The notes under the pieces are model-generated. The model worked only from the letters and a program-made list of their open reading frames with translations, ran no database searches and was not told the DNA's origin. Shown piece after piece: positions 1 through 6,017 of a stretch of DNA of 6,213 nucleotides. Both the position numbers and the translations under genes were made by a program. Within the stretch, counting starts at the first letter, position 1. Every line of letters begins with the position of its first letter. The stretch spans positions 1 through 6,213 of the forward strand of contig JAUVQB010000096.1 in the NCBI GenBank assembly GCA_030598385.1, in the 5' to 3' direction. This DNA is from Alphaproteobacteria bacterium. Its GTDB lineage: Bacteria; Pseudomonadota; Alphaproteobacteria; Kiloniellales; JAKSDN01.

Positions 1-97
1 GGAGCTTCATTTCCCGGAAGATGCCCTCGCGCTGCATCTTCTTTTTCAGCGCGCGCAGGGCTTGGTCGACATTGTTGTCGCGGACGTGGACTTGCAC
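1..97 (-). CDS. rpsU: 30S ribosomal protein S21, 5' part (runs off left edge)
   Basis: This is the N-terminal 32 residues of small-subunit ribosomal protein S21, a short basic protein that acts in the 30S subunit near the mRNA 3'-anti-SD helix. Read on the minus strand, the peptide starts [20 protein letters not shown] and continues with [13 protein letters not shown]. This is the conserved S21 N-terminus: a V-x-V strand, a D-N-[VI]-[DE]-x-A-L-[RK] helix start, then a K-rich helix. The start is GTG at 97; no ATG lies in frame nearby. A full AGGAGG Shine-Dalgarno sits at 109-114, 11 nt from the GTG, a slightly long spacing. The C-terminal Arg/Lys-rich half lies outside the window. The gene is divergent from def and is preceded by a structured leader (121-160). 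The family call is secure; the only doubt is the exact start. Confidence 0.93.
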   Translation of the reverse strand, partial: MQVHVRDNNVDQALRALKKKMQREGIFREMKL

Positions 98-120
98 GGT
101 GGGGTCGTCCTCCTTTCGTC

Positions 121-160
121 TTGAACCGGCCTAACCGGATAACCTTTGGTTAGGGTGCAA
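121..160 (-). promoter_or_regulatory. Dyad with alternative pairings in the rpsU leader
   Basis: Two nested inverted repeats span this 40-nt stretch. On the plus strand the outer arms are TTGAACC (121-127) and GGTGCAA (154-160), 6 of 7 paired. The inner arms are CTAACC (131-136) and GGTTAG (148-153), 6 of 6 paired. TAACC at 140-144 can instead pair with GGTTA at 148-152 across a 3-nt loop, so two mutually exclusive hairpins are possible. On the rpsU strand the right-hand half contains three spaced GGTT[A/C] copies. The dyad ends 3 nt before the purine-rich Shine-Dalgarno region (109-117), so it could control rpsU translation or serve as a protein-binding site. The structure is seen directly; the function is inferred. 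Confidence 0.45.
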
Positions 161-202
161 AAAACCTCCTCCGCTGTGGCACTTCCCCAGCGACGGCGCG
201 CT

Positions 203-231
203 TGTCTAACACAGCTCTTCGGGTTTGTGAA
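203..231 (-). promoter_or_regulatory. Candidate rpsU promoter
   Basis: On the minus strand, TTCACA (226-231, 5 of 6 to TTGACA) is followed after 17 nt by TAGACA (203-208, 3 of 6 to TATAAT). The start of transcription would lie near 196 and give a leader of about 100 nt that contains the dyad at 121-160. The -10 match is weak, so this is tentative. Confidence 0.22.
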
Positions 232-332
232 GGCGCGCGTTGCCGGAAAAATGGTCGCATTTGCGGGCCAATCCGGCACATTCCCGGCCGTTTTAGGGTC
301 CGATCCGTGGGGCCTTCGCACCGCCGGCAGGC

Positions 333-361
333 TTTACCGGAGGGGAGCGCCCCTCTATATC
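333..361 (+). promoter_or_regulatory. Candidate def promoter, start site at or near the ATG
   Basis: TTTACC (333-338, 4 of 6 to TTGACA) and TATATC (356-361, 4 of 6 to TATAAT) are separated by 17 nt. Transcription would begin about 7 nt further on, at 368-369, which is the A of the def ATG. The interval 349-368 contains no purine-rich Shine-Dalgarno. The only GGGGAG-like run, at 342-347, is too far away, lies in the promoter spacer, and forms a small dyad with CCCCT at 350-354. Together this suggests a leaderless def transcript. Confidence 0.35.
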
Positions 362-368
362 ACTTCTC

Positions 369-968
369 ATGGCCGTGCTCGATATCGCCCGCATGGGCAA
401 CCCGATCCTGCGGCGGCGCGCCGCCGAAGTGCCCGACCCGCGGGCGCCGGAGATCCGCCGCCTGGTCTCGGACATGCTGGAAACAATGGAGTACGCCGGC
501 GGCATCGGCCTGGCGGCGCCCCAGGTGCATGTGCCCTTGCGGGTCGTGGTGTTCTCTGTCGAGGCCGAGCGCGCCATAGAGGAGGCGGCCGAAGAAGGCC
601 CACCGTCGGAGCCATGTGGCCCGGACGAGACCGACCCGATGGCGGACGGCGGCGTGCCCCTGACTGTCTTGATCAATCCTGAGATCGAGGTCCTCGACGA
701 CACCGTGAGCCCGGGCCTGGAATCCTGCCTGTCGGTGCCGGGACTGGCCGGCGAGGTGCCGCGGGCCTCGGCGATCCGCTACCGGGGCCACGCCTTGGAC
801 GGGTCGCTGGTCGAGCGGGCGGCCCGGGGCTTTCACGCCCGGGTCGTGCAGCACGAAGTCGACCATCTCGACGGCATCCTCTATCCTCAACGCATGACGG
901 ACCTCTCGCGCCTGACCTTCACCTCGGAGCTCGAGCGCGCCCACCGCCATGTCCCGGCGGAGGTGTGA
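369..968 (+). CDS. def: Peptide deformylase
   Basis: This cytoplasmic metalloenzyme removes the formyl group from the initiator Met of nascent proteins. All three family motifs are present in order: GIGLAAPQ at residues 45-52 (motif 1), ESCLSVPG at 118-125 with metal ligand Cys120 (motif 2), and HEVDH at 162-166 with metal ligands His162 and His166 and catalytic Glu163 (motif 3). At 199 residues it is longer than the usual 165-190. The extra length is an acidic, proline-containing stretch at about 65-96, between motif 1 and the LINPEI strand. Motif 2 reads ESCLS where most family members have EGCLS; this is probably a tolerated subfamily variant. The ATG at 369 is the only plausible start, but it has no Shine-Dalgarno. 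The gene is not beside fmt, the common partner of def, so it could be a second deformylase copy (inference). COQ9 follows 4 nt after its stop, so the two are probably co-transcribed. Confidence 0.95.
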   Translation: MAVLDIARMGNPILRRRAAEVPDPRAPEIRRLVSDMLETMEYAGGIGLAAPQVHVPLRVVVFSVEAERAIEEAAEEGPPSEPCGPDETDPMADGGVPLTVLINPEIEVLDDTVSPGLESCLSVPGLAGEVPRASAIRYRGHALDGSLVERAARGFHARVVQHEVDHLDGILYPQRMTDLSRLTFTSELERAHRHVPAEV

Positions 969-972
969 CGAT

Positions 973-1644
973 ATGGCGGCACGGAGCACGGATATCGACA
1001 AAATCAGGGAGACGCTGCTGCTGGCCACTCTCCCACATGTGCCCTTCGACGGCTGGAGCGATGCGGCGCTCAGGGCCGGGGCCGAGGATGCCGGCCGCTC
1101 GCCGGCCGAGGCGCTCAACGCCTTTCCCGCCGGCCCGGCCGAGGCGCTCGCCCTGTTCAGCGACTGGGCCGACCGGCAGATGCTGGCGCGCCTCGAGAAG
1201 ACGGACCTCGCCGCCATGAAGGTGCGCGAAAAGGTGGCGGCCGGCGTGCGCCTGCGCCTCGAAGTCCTGGAACCGCACAAGGAAGCGGTGCGCCGGGGGC
1301 TTGCCTTCCTATCGCTGCCGCCGAACGCGGGCCAGGGGCTGAAGGGCCTCTACCGGACGGTCGATGCCATCTGGACCATGGCCGGCGACCGCGCCACCGA
1401 TTACAACTACTACACCAAGCGCCTGCTGCTCGCCGGCGTGCTCTCTTCTACGACCCTGTTCTGGCTCAACGACCGCTCCGAGGGCCACGAGGCGACCTGG
1501 GCCTTCCTCGAACGGCGCATCGACGAGGTCCTGAAAGTCGGTGGCCGGCTCGGCAAGACCATGAAGGGCCTGCTCGACCTGCCCGACCGCCTCATGGCGG
1601 CGCGCGGGCCCCGGGGCTTCGCCCGCAGGTGGCAGAAGGATTAA
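973..1644 (+). CDS. COQ9 family protein (ubiquinone biosynthesis)
   Basis: COQ9 proteins have a TetR-like helical fold that binds lipids and assist COQ7-type hydroxylation in ubiquinone synthesis at the membrane. The 223-residue product shows the family pattern: an early HVPFDGWSDAALRAGAEDAG segment (22-41), then DYNYYTKR (143-150), followed by the helical stretch ending in WLNDRSEGHEATWAFLERRIDEVL (about 164-187), where D..S...T..FL..RI is typical. The length fits the bacterial family. I chose ATG 973 over the in-frame ATG at 949: 973 has GGAGG at 959-963 with a 9-nt spacer, and the upstream start would add MSRRRCDD, overlap def and lack a good ribosome site. The Shine-Dalgarno lies inside the last codons of def, so translation may be coupled to def. 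As I recall, COQ9 near a divergent rpsU is a familiar alphaproteobacterial arrangement; here def lies between them. Assignment is by motif recognition only. Confidence 0.9.
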   Translation: MAARSTDIDKIRETLLLATLPHVPFDGWSDAALRAGAEDAGRSPAEALNAFPAGPAEALALFSDWADRQMLARLEKTDLAAMKVREKVAAGVRLRLEVLEPHKEAVRRGLAFLSLPPNAGQGLKGLYRTVDAIWTMAGDRATDYNYYTKRLLLAGVLSSTTLFWLNDRSEGHEATWAFLERRIDEVLKVGGRLGKTMKGLLDLPDRLMAARGPRGFARRWQKD

Positions 1645-1732
1645 CGACTCCTTAAGGCCGGGCACGTAGACCCTTAGGGCCAATCGGGCTACTGTCGCCT
1701 CTACCAACGCCGCCGCTTAAACGTTCGACACC

Positions 1733-2299
1733 ATGACCGCCCTCTACATCCTCATCGGACTCGTCGTCTTCGTCGCGCTCTACGCCATCGTGACCTACAA
1801 CGCCCTGGTCAGCCTGCGCGTGCGCGTCGGCGAGGCCTGGAGCGACATCGAGGTCCAGATGAAGCGCCGCTACAACCTGATCCCCAATCTGGTGGAGACG
1901 GTGAAGGGTTATGCCAAGCACGAGGCCGGCACGCTCGAGAAGGTGGTCAAGGCGCGTTCCGAGGCGATGGCCAACCAAGGCCCGCCAGGCCAACAGGCAC
2001 GCTCGGAGAACATGCTGACCGGGGCGCTCAAATCGCTCTTCGCGCTGGCCGAGGGCTATCCGGAGCTGAAGGCCAATGAGAACTTCCTCAGCCTGCAGAA
2101 CGATCTCGCCGAAGTGGAGGACAAGATTCAAGCGGCGCGGCGCTACTACAACGGCGTCGTGCGCGACAACAACACCAAGGTCGACCAGTTCCCGAGCAAC
2201 CTGGTGGCGCGCGCCTTCACCTTCATCAAGGCCGAGTTCTTCGAACTCGAGGAGAGCGAGGCGGCGGCCCGCCAGCCGGTCCCGGTGAGTTTCGATTAG
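1733..2299 (+). CDS. lemA: LemA family membrane protein
   Basis: This is a 188-residue LemA-family protein of unknown biochemical role. One N-terminal membrane segment (about 4-22, ALYILIGLVVFVALYAIV) is followed by a long helical domain. Family hallmarks are VGEAWSDIEVQMKRRYNLIP (32-51) with NLVETVKGYAKHE just after, ENFLSLQNDLAEVEDKIQAA (116-135) followed by RRYYN, and FPSNLVA (153-159). Basic residues directly after the membrane segment suggest that the helical domain faces the cytoplasm (inference). The length is typical. No Shine-Dalgarno is visible before ATG 1733, but the start fits the family, which begins a few residues before the membrane helix. The 88 nt upstream (1645-1732) hold an 8-nt palindrome CCTTAAGG (1650-1657) but no convincing terminator or promoter. 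The gene is followed after 33 nt by the DUF2207 gene. LemA is often paired with extracytoplasmic membrane proteins with Gly-rich tails, which fits here. Confidence 0.93.
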   Translation: MTALYILIGLVVFVALYAIVTYNALVSLRVRVGEAWSDIEVQMKRRYNLIPNLVETVKGYAKHEAGTLEKVVKARSEAMANQGPPGQQARSENMLTGALKSLFALAEGYPELKANENFLSLQNDLAEVEDKIQAARRYYNGVVRDNNTKVDQFPSNLVARAFTFIKAEFFELEESEAAARQPVPVSFD

Positions 2300-2305
2300 C
2301 GGCTG

Positions 2306-2326
2306 CCGGCGATCCCGCCGGATTTT
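2306..2326 (+). terminator. Short GC stem-loop with T run between lemA and the DUF2207 gene
   Basis: CCGGC (2306-2310) pairs with GCCGG (2317-2321) across a 6-nt loop and is followed by ATTTT (2322-2326). This resembles a weak intrinsic terminator or attenuator. It lies in the 33-nt gap between lemA and the next gene and ends 6 nt before that gene's ATG. With only five stem pairs and four Ts, it is more likely a partial attenuator or translation-affecting hairpin than a full stop. The structure is seen; the role is inferred. Confidence 0.3.
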
Positions 2327-2332
2327 GATGTC

Positions 2333-4309
2333 ATGACCCAGTCCCAAACACGACCCACGCTCCGCAAACCGGCCGCTGTCCTGGCCGGGCGGAAATTCGC
2401 ATCGGCACTGTTTGCGGTCGCTTGGCTCCTGGGCATGGGCCTAGCCGGCGGCGCCCAGGCCCGCGAGCGCATCGTCAATTTCGACAGCGAGATCTGGGTG
2501 CATCCGGATTCCACCATGACGGTGCGCGAGACCATCACCGTCGTCGCCGAGGGCCGGTCGATCAAGCGGGGCATCTATCGCGACTTCCCGACCACCTATG
2601 AAGACCGCTTCAACAACAAGGTAGTGGTCGGCTTCGATGTCATCGCGGTGCTGCGCAACGGCCAGCCCGAGCCCTACCACACCGAGCGCAGGAGCAACGG
2701 CGTCAGGCTCTACATCGGCGACAAGGACGTGTTCATTCCCAAGGGCCAGCATGTCTACACCATCGATTACCGCACCAACCGGCAGCTCGGCTTCTTCGAG
2801 GGCTTCGACGAGCTCTATTGGAACGTCACCGGCAACGGCTGGGACTTCGAGATCGAGCGCGCGGGCGCGCGGGTCCACCTGCCCGAAGGTGCCAGGGTCC
2901 TGGAGCATGCCGGCTACACCGGCCGGCAGGGGGAGACCGGGCAGGACTTCAGGATCGACCTGAGGAGCGACGGCATCCTCTACGAGACCACCCGCCCCTT
3001 GAGCAAACGCCAGGGCCTGACCATCGCGGTCTCCTGGCCGCCGGGCTTCGTCGCGCGCCCGACCCAGGCTCAGGAGCTGGCCTATCTGATCAACGATAAC
3101 AGCATCATCATTGCCGGGTTGATCGGCCTTGGCCTGCTCACGGCCTACTACATCTTCGTCTGGGTCTTCGTCGGCCGGGACCCGAAGGGCGGGTCGATCG
3201 TCCCGCACTACGATCCCCCCAAGGGCTTCTCTCCGGCGGCCGCGCGCTACGTGAGCCGCATGGGCTTCGACGACAAGACCTTCACCGCGGCGATCGTCAG
3301 CCTGGCGGTCAAGGGCGCCATTACCATCAAGGAATATTCCGACAAGAGCTACGCGCTCGAGAAAACCGGCACGGAAAGCCACCTGTCGGCCGGCGAGCGG
3401 GCGGTTCACCGCAAGCTGTTTTCCCACGGCCGCAAGACGATCGAGCTCAAGCAGGAGAACCACAAGAAGATAAGCGCGGCTCAGAAGGCCTTGCAGGAGT
3501 GGCTGCGCACCGAGTTCGAGAAGGTCTACTTCGTCCGCAACACCCGCTTCTTCGTGCCGGGCCTCGTCTTGTCCTTGGCCGCAATGGGATTTCTTGTGGT
3601 GGCGGCCGACGAACCGGCCGGCGCCGCGTTCATGTGCCTCTGGCTCAGCTTTTGGACCGTCGCGGTCTATTACCTGGGCCGCCAGGTCTGGCGCGCCTGG
3701 AAGACGTCGCTTGCCACCGGAAGCCTGCTTGGGTCCGGCAAGGCGTTGATCATGACCCTCTTCGCCCTTCCGTTCTTCGGCGGAGAACTGTTCGGCCTGA
3801 GCGCCTTCGTGCAGACGGCGTCGCTCGGAGGGGCGGTTATCCTGGTCATCATCCAGGCGATCAACATCCTGTTCTACCACCTGCTCAAGGCGCCGACGCT
3901 CTTGGGCCGGCGGATGATGGACCAGCTCGAAGGCTTCAGCGATTACCTCTCGGTCGCCGAGAAGGACCGCATGAATTTCCATAACCCGCCGGAGCGCACA
4001 CCAGAATTGTTCGAGCGCTTTCTGCCCTATGCCCTGGCGCTGGGCGTCGAGCAGGCCTGGAGCGAGCAGTTCTCGGACGTGCTCGCCGAAGCCGGCCAGG
4101 CCGAGGGCAACCGGAGTGGCCATTACCGCCCGCGCTGGTATTCGGGCCACAGCTTCCAAGGCGACTTCGGCAGCTTTGCTTCGGACCTGGGCAGCGGGTT
4201 TTCCGGCGCCATTGCCGCGGCCTCGACGGCGCCCGGCTCGAGCAGCGGATCCGGTGGCGGTGGATCGTCCGGCGGCGGCGGCGGTGGAGGCGGTGGCGGC
4301 GGCTGGTAG
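2333..4309 (+). CDS. DUF2207 domain-containing membrane protein (YciQ-like) with Gly-rich C-terminus
   Basis: This 658-residue envelope protein has no known function. It begins with a signal peptide: basic region to about 21, hydrophobic core 22-40, likely cleavage after AQA at 41-43. An extracytoplasmic DUF2207 domain follows (about 45-250). The RERIVNFDSEIWVHPDSTMT start, then VRETI, RGIYRDFPT (79-87) and ELYWNVTGNGWDFEIERA (160-177) are the features I recognise from this family. A membrane helix lies at about 258-280. A cytoplasmic region follows (281-405, starting GRDPKGGSIVPHYDPPKGFS). Four more helices lie near 406-425, 431-449, 470-492 and 496-517, and the tail is cytoplasmic. The positive-inside rule supports this topology. 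The C-terminus is a Ser/Gly linker, eleven consecutive Gly and a final Trp. ATG 2333 lacks a clear Shine-Dalgarno but gives a complete signal peptide. It is probably co-transcribed with lemA. The stop abuts that of purK. Confidence 0.88.
   Translation: MTQSQTRPTLRKPAAVLAGRKFASALFAVAWLLGMGLAGGAQARERIVNFDSEIWVHPDSTMTVRETITVVAEGRSIKRGIYRDFPTTYEDRFNNKVVVGFDVIAVLRNGQPEPYHTERRSNGVRLYIGDKDVFIPKGQHVYTIDYRTNRQLGFFEGFDELYWNVTGNGWDFEIERAGARVHLPEGARVLEHAGYTGRQGETGQDFRIDLRSDGILYETTRPLSKRQGLTIAVSWPPGFVARPTQAQELAYLINDNSIIIAGLIGLGLLTAYYIFVWVFVGRDPKGGSIVPHYDPPKGFSPAAARYVSRMGFDDKTFTAAIVSLAVKGAITIKEYSDKSYALEKTGTESHLSAGERAVHRKLFSHGRKTIELKQENHKKISAAQKALQEWLRTEFEKVYFVRNTRFFVPGLVLSLAAMGFLVVAADEPAGAAFMCLWLSFWTVAVYYLGRQVWRAWKTSLATGSLLGSGKALIMTLFALPFFGGELFGLSAFVQTASLGGAVILVIIQAINILFYHLLKAPTLLGRRMMDQLEGFSDYLSVAEKDRMNFHNPPERTPELFERFLPYALALGVEQAWSEQFSDVLAEAGQAEGNRSGHYRPRWYSGHSFQGDFGSFASDLGSGFSGAIAAASTAPGSSSGSGGGGSSGGGGGGGGGGGW
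4253..4306 (+). repeat. Gly-codon low-complexity tract ending the DUF2207 protein
   Basis: This GGC/GGT/GGA run encodes residues 641-658: four Gly, Ser-Ser, eleven Gly (4271-4303) and a terminal Trp. Mixed third bases (GGC, GGT, GGA) break the array, so it is an imperfect trinucleotide repeat. Such a tract can vary in length by slippage in steps of one codon without losing the frame. Confidence 0.8.
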
Positions 4310-5413
4310 CTAGCTTTTCGGCTTCAACCGCGTCACATGGCCCATCTTGCGGCCGGGCCGGGCCTCGGCTTTGCCGTAAACGTGTAGCTTCGCGTCCGGG
4401 TCCGAGAGAATCTCGAGCCAGCTCTCGATCTCGTCGCCCAGCAAGTTTTTCATCTCGGCGTCCCCGTGGCGTGCTGTCGCGCCCAGCGGCAGCCCGGCCA
4501 CCGCGCGAATGAACTGCTCGAACTGCGAGGTGACGCAGGCGTCGAGGGTCCAGTGTCCGGAATTATGCGGCCGCGGCGCTAGCTCGTTCACCAGGACCTT
4601 GCCGTTTTTGGTGACGAACATCTCGACCGCAAGCAAACCGACCAGATCGAGGCCCTCGGCCAGGCCACGGGCGATGCTGTCAGCGCGGTTCGCCACGTCA
4701 TTCGCGATCCGGGCGGGTACGAGGGTGCGGTCCAGGATGTGGTTGCGGTGCTCGTTCTCCACCGGCACGTAGCTTCGCATGGTGCCGTCGATTGCGCGGG
4801 CGACGATGACCGAGATCTCCAATTCGAAGTCGACGAAGGCCTCGACGATCATTCCCAGTCCCCCCGGCCCGCGACCGGCCAGGGCCGACCAGGCGGCCTC
4901 CAGGTCCGACCCTGCCTCGATGAGGGCCTGACCCTTGCCGTCGTACCCCAGCCGCGTCGTCTTGAGCACGCAGGGCGCGCCGATGTCGGCCACGGCGTGG
5001 GTCAGATCGTCGATGCTGCCGACCCCGGCATAGCTGGCGGTCGGGATGTCCAGGCGGCTACAAAAGCCCTTCTCGAGAATCCGGTCCTGGCAGACCCGCA
5101 GCACCTCGGCCTTGGGCCGAAGGGGCGCCAAGTTGCTGAGCGCCTCGACCGTGGCAAAGGGGATGTTCTCGAACTCGAAGGTAACGACATCGACTGCGGC
5201 CGCGAATCGGGCCAGTGCCGCCTCGTCATCGTAAGCGGCCACCGTCGTGAGATTGCTCACCTGGGCCGCGGGGGCATCGGGCTCCGGGCCGTAAATATGG
5301 CAACGATAGCCCAGCCTGGCCGCCGCCAGGGCGGACATGCGGCCGAGTTGGCCGCTGCCCAAGATCCCGATGACCGCGCCGGGAGCCAAGGCTCCGTCGA
5401 GGGCAGGCGGCAT
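4310..5413 (-). CDS. purK: N5-carboxyaminoimidazole ribonucleotide synthase
   Basis: PurK is a cytoplasmic ATP-grasp enzyme of de novo purine synthesis that joins AIR and bicarbonate, with ATP, to form N5-CAIR, the substrate of PurE. The 367-residue product matches the family in length and motifs: dinucleotide-like GILGSGQLGRM (16-26), FEFENI (79-84), QDR (109-111), the ATP-grasp loop KTTRLGYDGKGQ (151-162), VEMFV (263-267), the metal/substrate-site block NELAPRPHNSGHWTLDAC (276-293), and a late PGRKMGHVTRLKPK (353-366). ATG 5413 lies 6 nt after the purE stop, with GGGA directly before it and GAGGGC further upstream. Translation is probably coupled to purE. The stop (plus-strand CTA, 4310-4312) is directly adjacent to the stop of the convergent DUF2207 gene, leaving no intergenic room for a terminator. 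No key residue appears to be missing. Confidence 0.96.
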   Translation of the reverse strand: MPPALDGALAPGAVIGILGSGQLGRMSALAAARLGYRCHIYGPEPDAPAAQVSNLTTVAAYDDEAALARFAAAVDVVTFEFENIPFATVEALSNLAPLRPKAEVLRVCQDRILEKGFCSRLDIPTASYAGVGSIDDLTHAVADIGAPCVLKTTRLGYDGKGQALIEAGSDLEAAWSALAGRGPGGLGMIVEAFVDFELEISVIVARAIDGTMRSYVPVENEHRNHILDRTLVPARIANDVANRADSIARGLAEGLDLVGLLAVEMFVTKNGKVLVNELAPRPHNSGHWTLDACVTSQFEQFIRAVAGLPLGATARHGDAEMKNLLGDEIESWLEILSDPDAKLHVYGKAEARPGRKMGHVTRLKPKS

Positions 5414-5419
5414 TCCCGC

Positions 5420-5917
5420 TCAGCCCTCGTCGCTGGGGGCGTCGGCCACCTGTGTGGTTTGCCGCGCGCGCCAATCGTCTAATGCGGCTGCGACCTGGGT
5501 ATCGCCGAGCGCCAGCACGGCGGCGGCCAATAAAGCGGCGTTGACGGCGCCGGCGCGGCCGATGGCCAGCGTTCCTACAGGCACGCCGCCCGGCATCTGG
5601 ACGATGGACAGCAGACTGTCCATGCCCTTGAGGGCCTTGCTTTCCACTGGCACGCCAAAGACCGGCAGGGGCGTGAGGGCGGCGGTCATGCCGGGCAAGT
5701 GTGCCGCGCCGCCGGCCCCCGCGATGATGACCTTCAAGCCTCGATCCCGGGCCGAGGAGGCGTAGTCGACCAGGCGTTCGGGCGTGCGGTGCGCCGAGAC
5801 GATGCGCGTCTCATAAGGCACCGAAAGGACATCCAGCGTATCAGCGGCGTGGCGTAGGGTGGACCAGTCCGACTGGCTGCCCATGATAATGCCCACCGCC
5901 GGCGCACCTTCAGACAT
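5420..5917 (-). CDS. purE: N5-carboxyaminoimidazole ribonucleotide mutase (class I PurE)
   Basis: PurE rearranges N5-CAIR to CAIR in de novo purine synthesis and works as a cytoplasmic octamer. The 165-residue product has every class I signature: GSQSDW (13-18), SAHRTP (41-46, with catalytic-site His43), [12 protein letters not shown] (66-77), and the MPGGVPVGT loop (108-116). The tail after DDWR (about 147-150) is a short polar extension, [18 protein letters not shown] 5917 has GAAGGA at 5924-5929 with a 6-nt spacer, which fixes the start. It is the first gene of the purE-purK operon, with a candidate promoter at 5989-6017 and a hairpin at 5930-5957 just before the Shine-Dalgarno. The presence of purK shows this is the N5-CAIR-using mutase, not the AIR-carboxylase type. 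Confidence 0.96.
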   Translation of the reverse strand: MSEGAPAVGIIMGSQSDWSTLRHAADTLDVLSVPYETRIVSAHRTPERLVDYASSARDRGLKVIIAGAGGAAHLPGMTAALTPLPVFGVPVESKALKGMDSLLSIVQMPGGVPVGTLAIGRAGAVNAALLAAAVLALGDTQVAAALDDWRARQTTQVADAPSDEG

Positions 5918-5929
5918 ATCGCGTCCTTC

Positions 5930-5957
5930 GCCTGCTCAACCAATTGAATACTCAGGC
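5930..5957 (-). promoter_or_regulatory. Hairpin in the purE leader next to the Shine-Dalgarno
   Basis: GCCTG (5930-5934) pairs with CAGGC (5953-5957). Inside it, TCAA (5936-5939) pairs with TTGA (5944-5947) around a four-base loop, separated from the outer stem by an asymmetric internal loop (1 and 5 nt). On the purE mRNA the structure ends directly against the GAAGGA Shine-Dalgarno (5924-5929). It could influence ribosome access or mRNA stability. The pairing is seen; the role is inferred. Confidence 0.35.
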
Positions 5958-5988
5958 CCGCTGTCTCACCAGATTGGCGCGGGCGCGC

Positions 5989-6017
5989 ATTATCCCGGCA
6001 GGGAAGAGGCGATGCAA
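5989..6017 (-). promoter_or_regulatory. Candidate purEK promoter
   Basis: On the minus strand, TTGCAT (6012-6017) and GATAAT (5989-5994, 5 of 6 to TATAAT) are separated by exactly 17 nt. The -35 matches TTGACA at the three strongest positions. Transcription would start near 5982, giving a 5' leader of about 65 nt that contains the hairpin at 5930-5957. This is the best sigma-70-type promoter in the window and is suitably placed for purE-purK. Confidence 0.5.

Noticed and set aside
159..192. Intrinsic terminator on the minus strand (stem 172-176 with 188-192, then T run 159-164)
   Set aside because: The 5-bp stem is separated from the T run by 7 nt, has an 11-nt loop, and no gene upstream would need it; it is probably incidental in the rpsU leader.
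146..682. 178-residue plus-strand frame beginning before def
   Set aside because: It overlaps def in another frame and becomes Arg/Pro/Gly-rich with no motif; def has all three catalytic motifs.
949..972. Upstream ATG as start of the COQ9 gene
   Set aside because: It would add MSRRRCDD inside the end of def and lacks a Shine-Dalgarno; ATG 973 has GGAGG at 9-nt spacing.
360..1280. 306-residue antisense open frame across def and COQ9
   Set aside because: It overlaps two motif-verified genes and its composition (Arg/Ala/Ser-rich, no domains) is that of a shadow frame.
2441..4159. 572-residue open frame antisense to the DUF2207 gene
   Set aside because: It is fully antisense to a gene with a clear signal peptide, family domain and membrane helices. 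Its product is a low-complexity Arg/Ala/Glu/Asp/Gly-rich chain with no recognisable motif, as expected from a GC-rich opposite strand.
4253..4306. GlyGly-CTERM sorting signal at the end of the DUF2207 protein
   Set aside because: GlyGly-CTERM signals have a membrane helix and basic cluster after the Gly motif; here the protein ends in Trp straight after the Gly tract.
4739..5482. 247-residue plus-strand frame over purK and the end of purE
   Set aside because: It is antisense to purK, whose motifs are complete; the product shows no family features.
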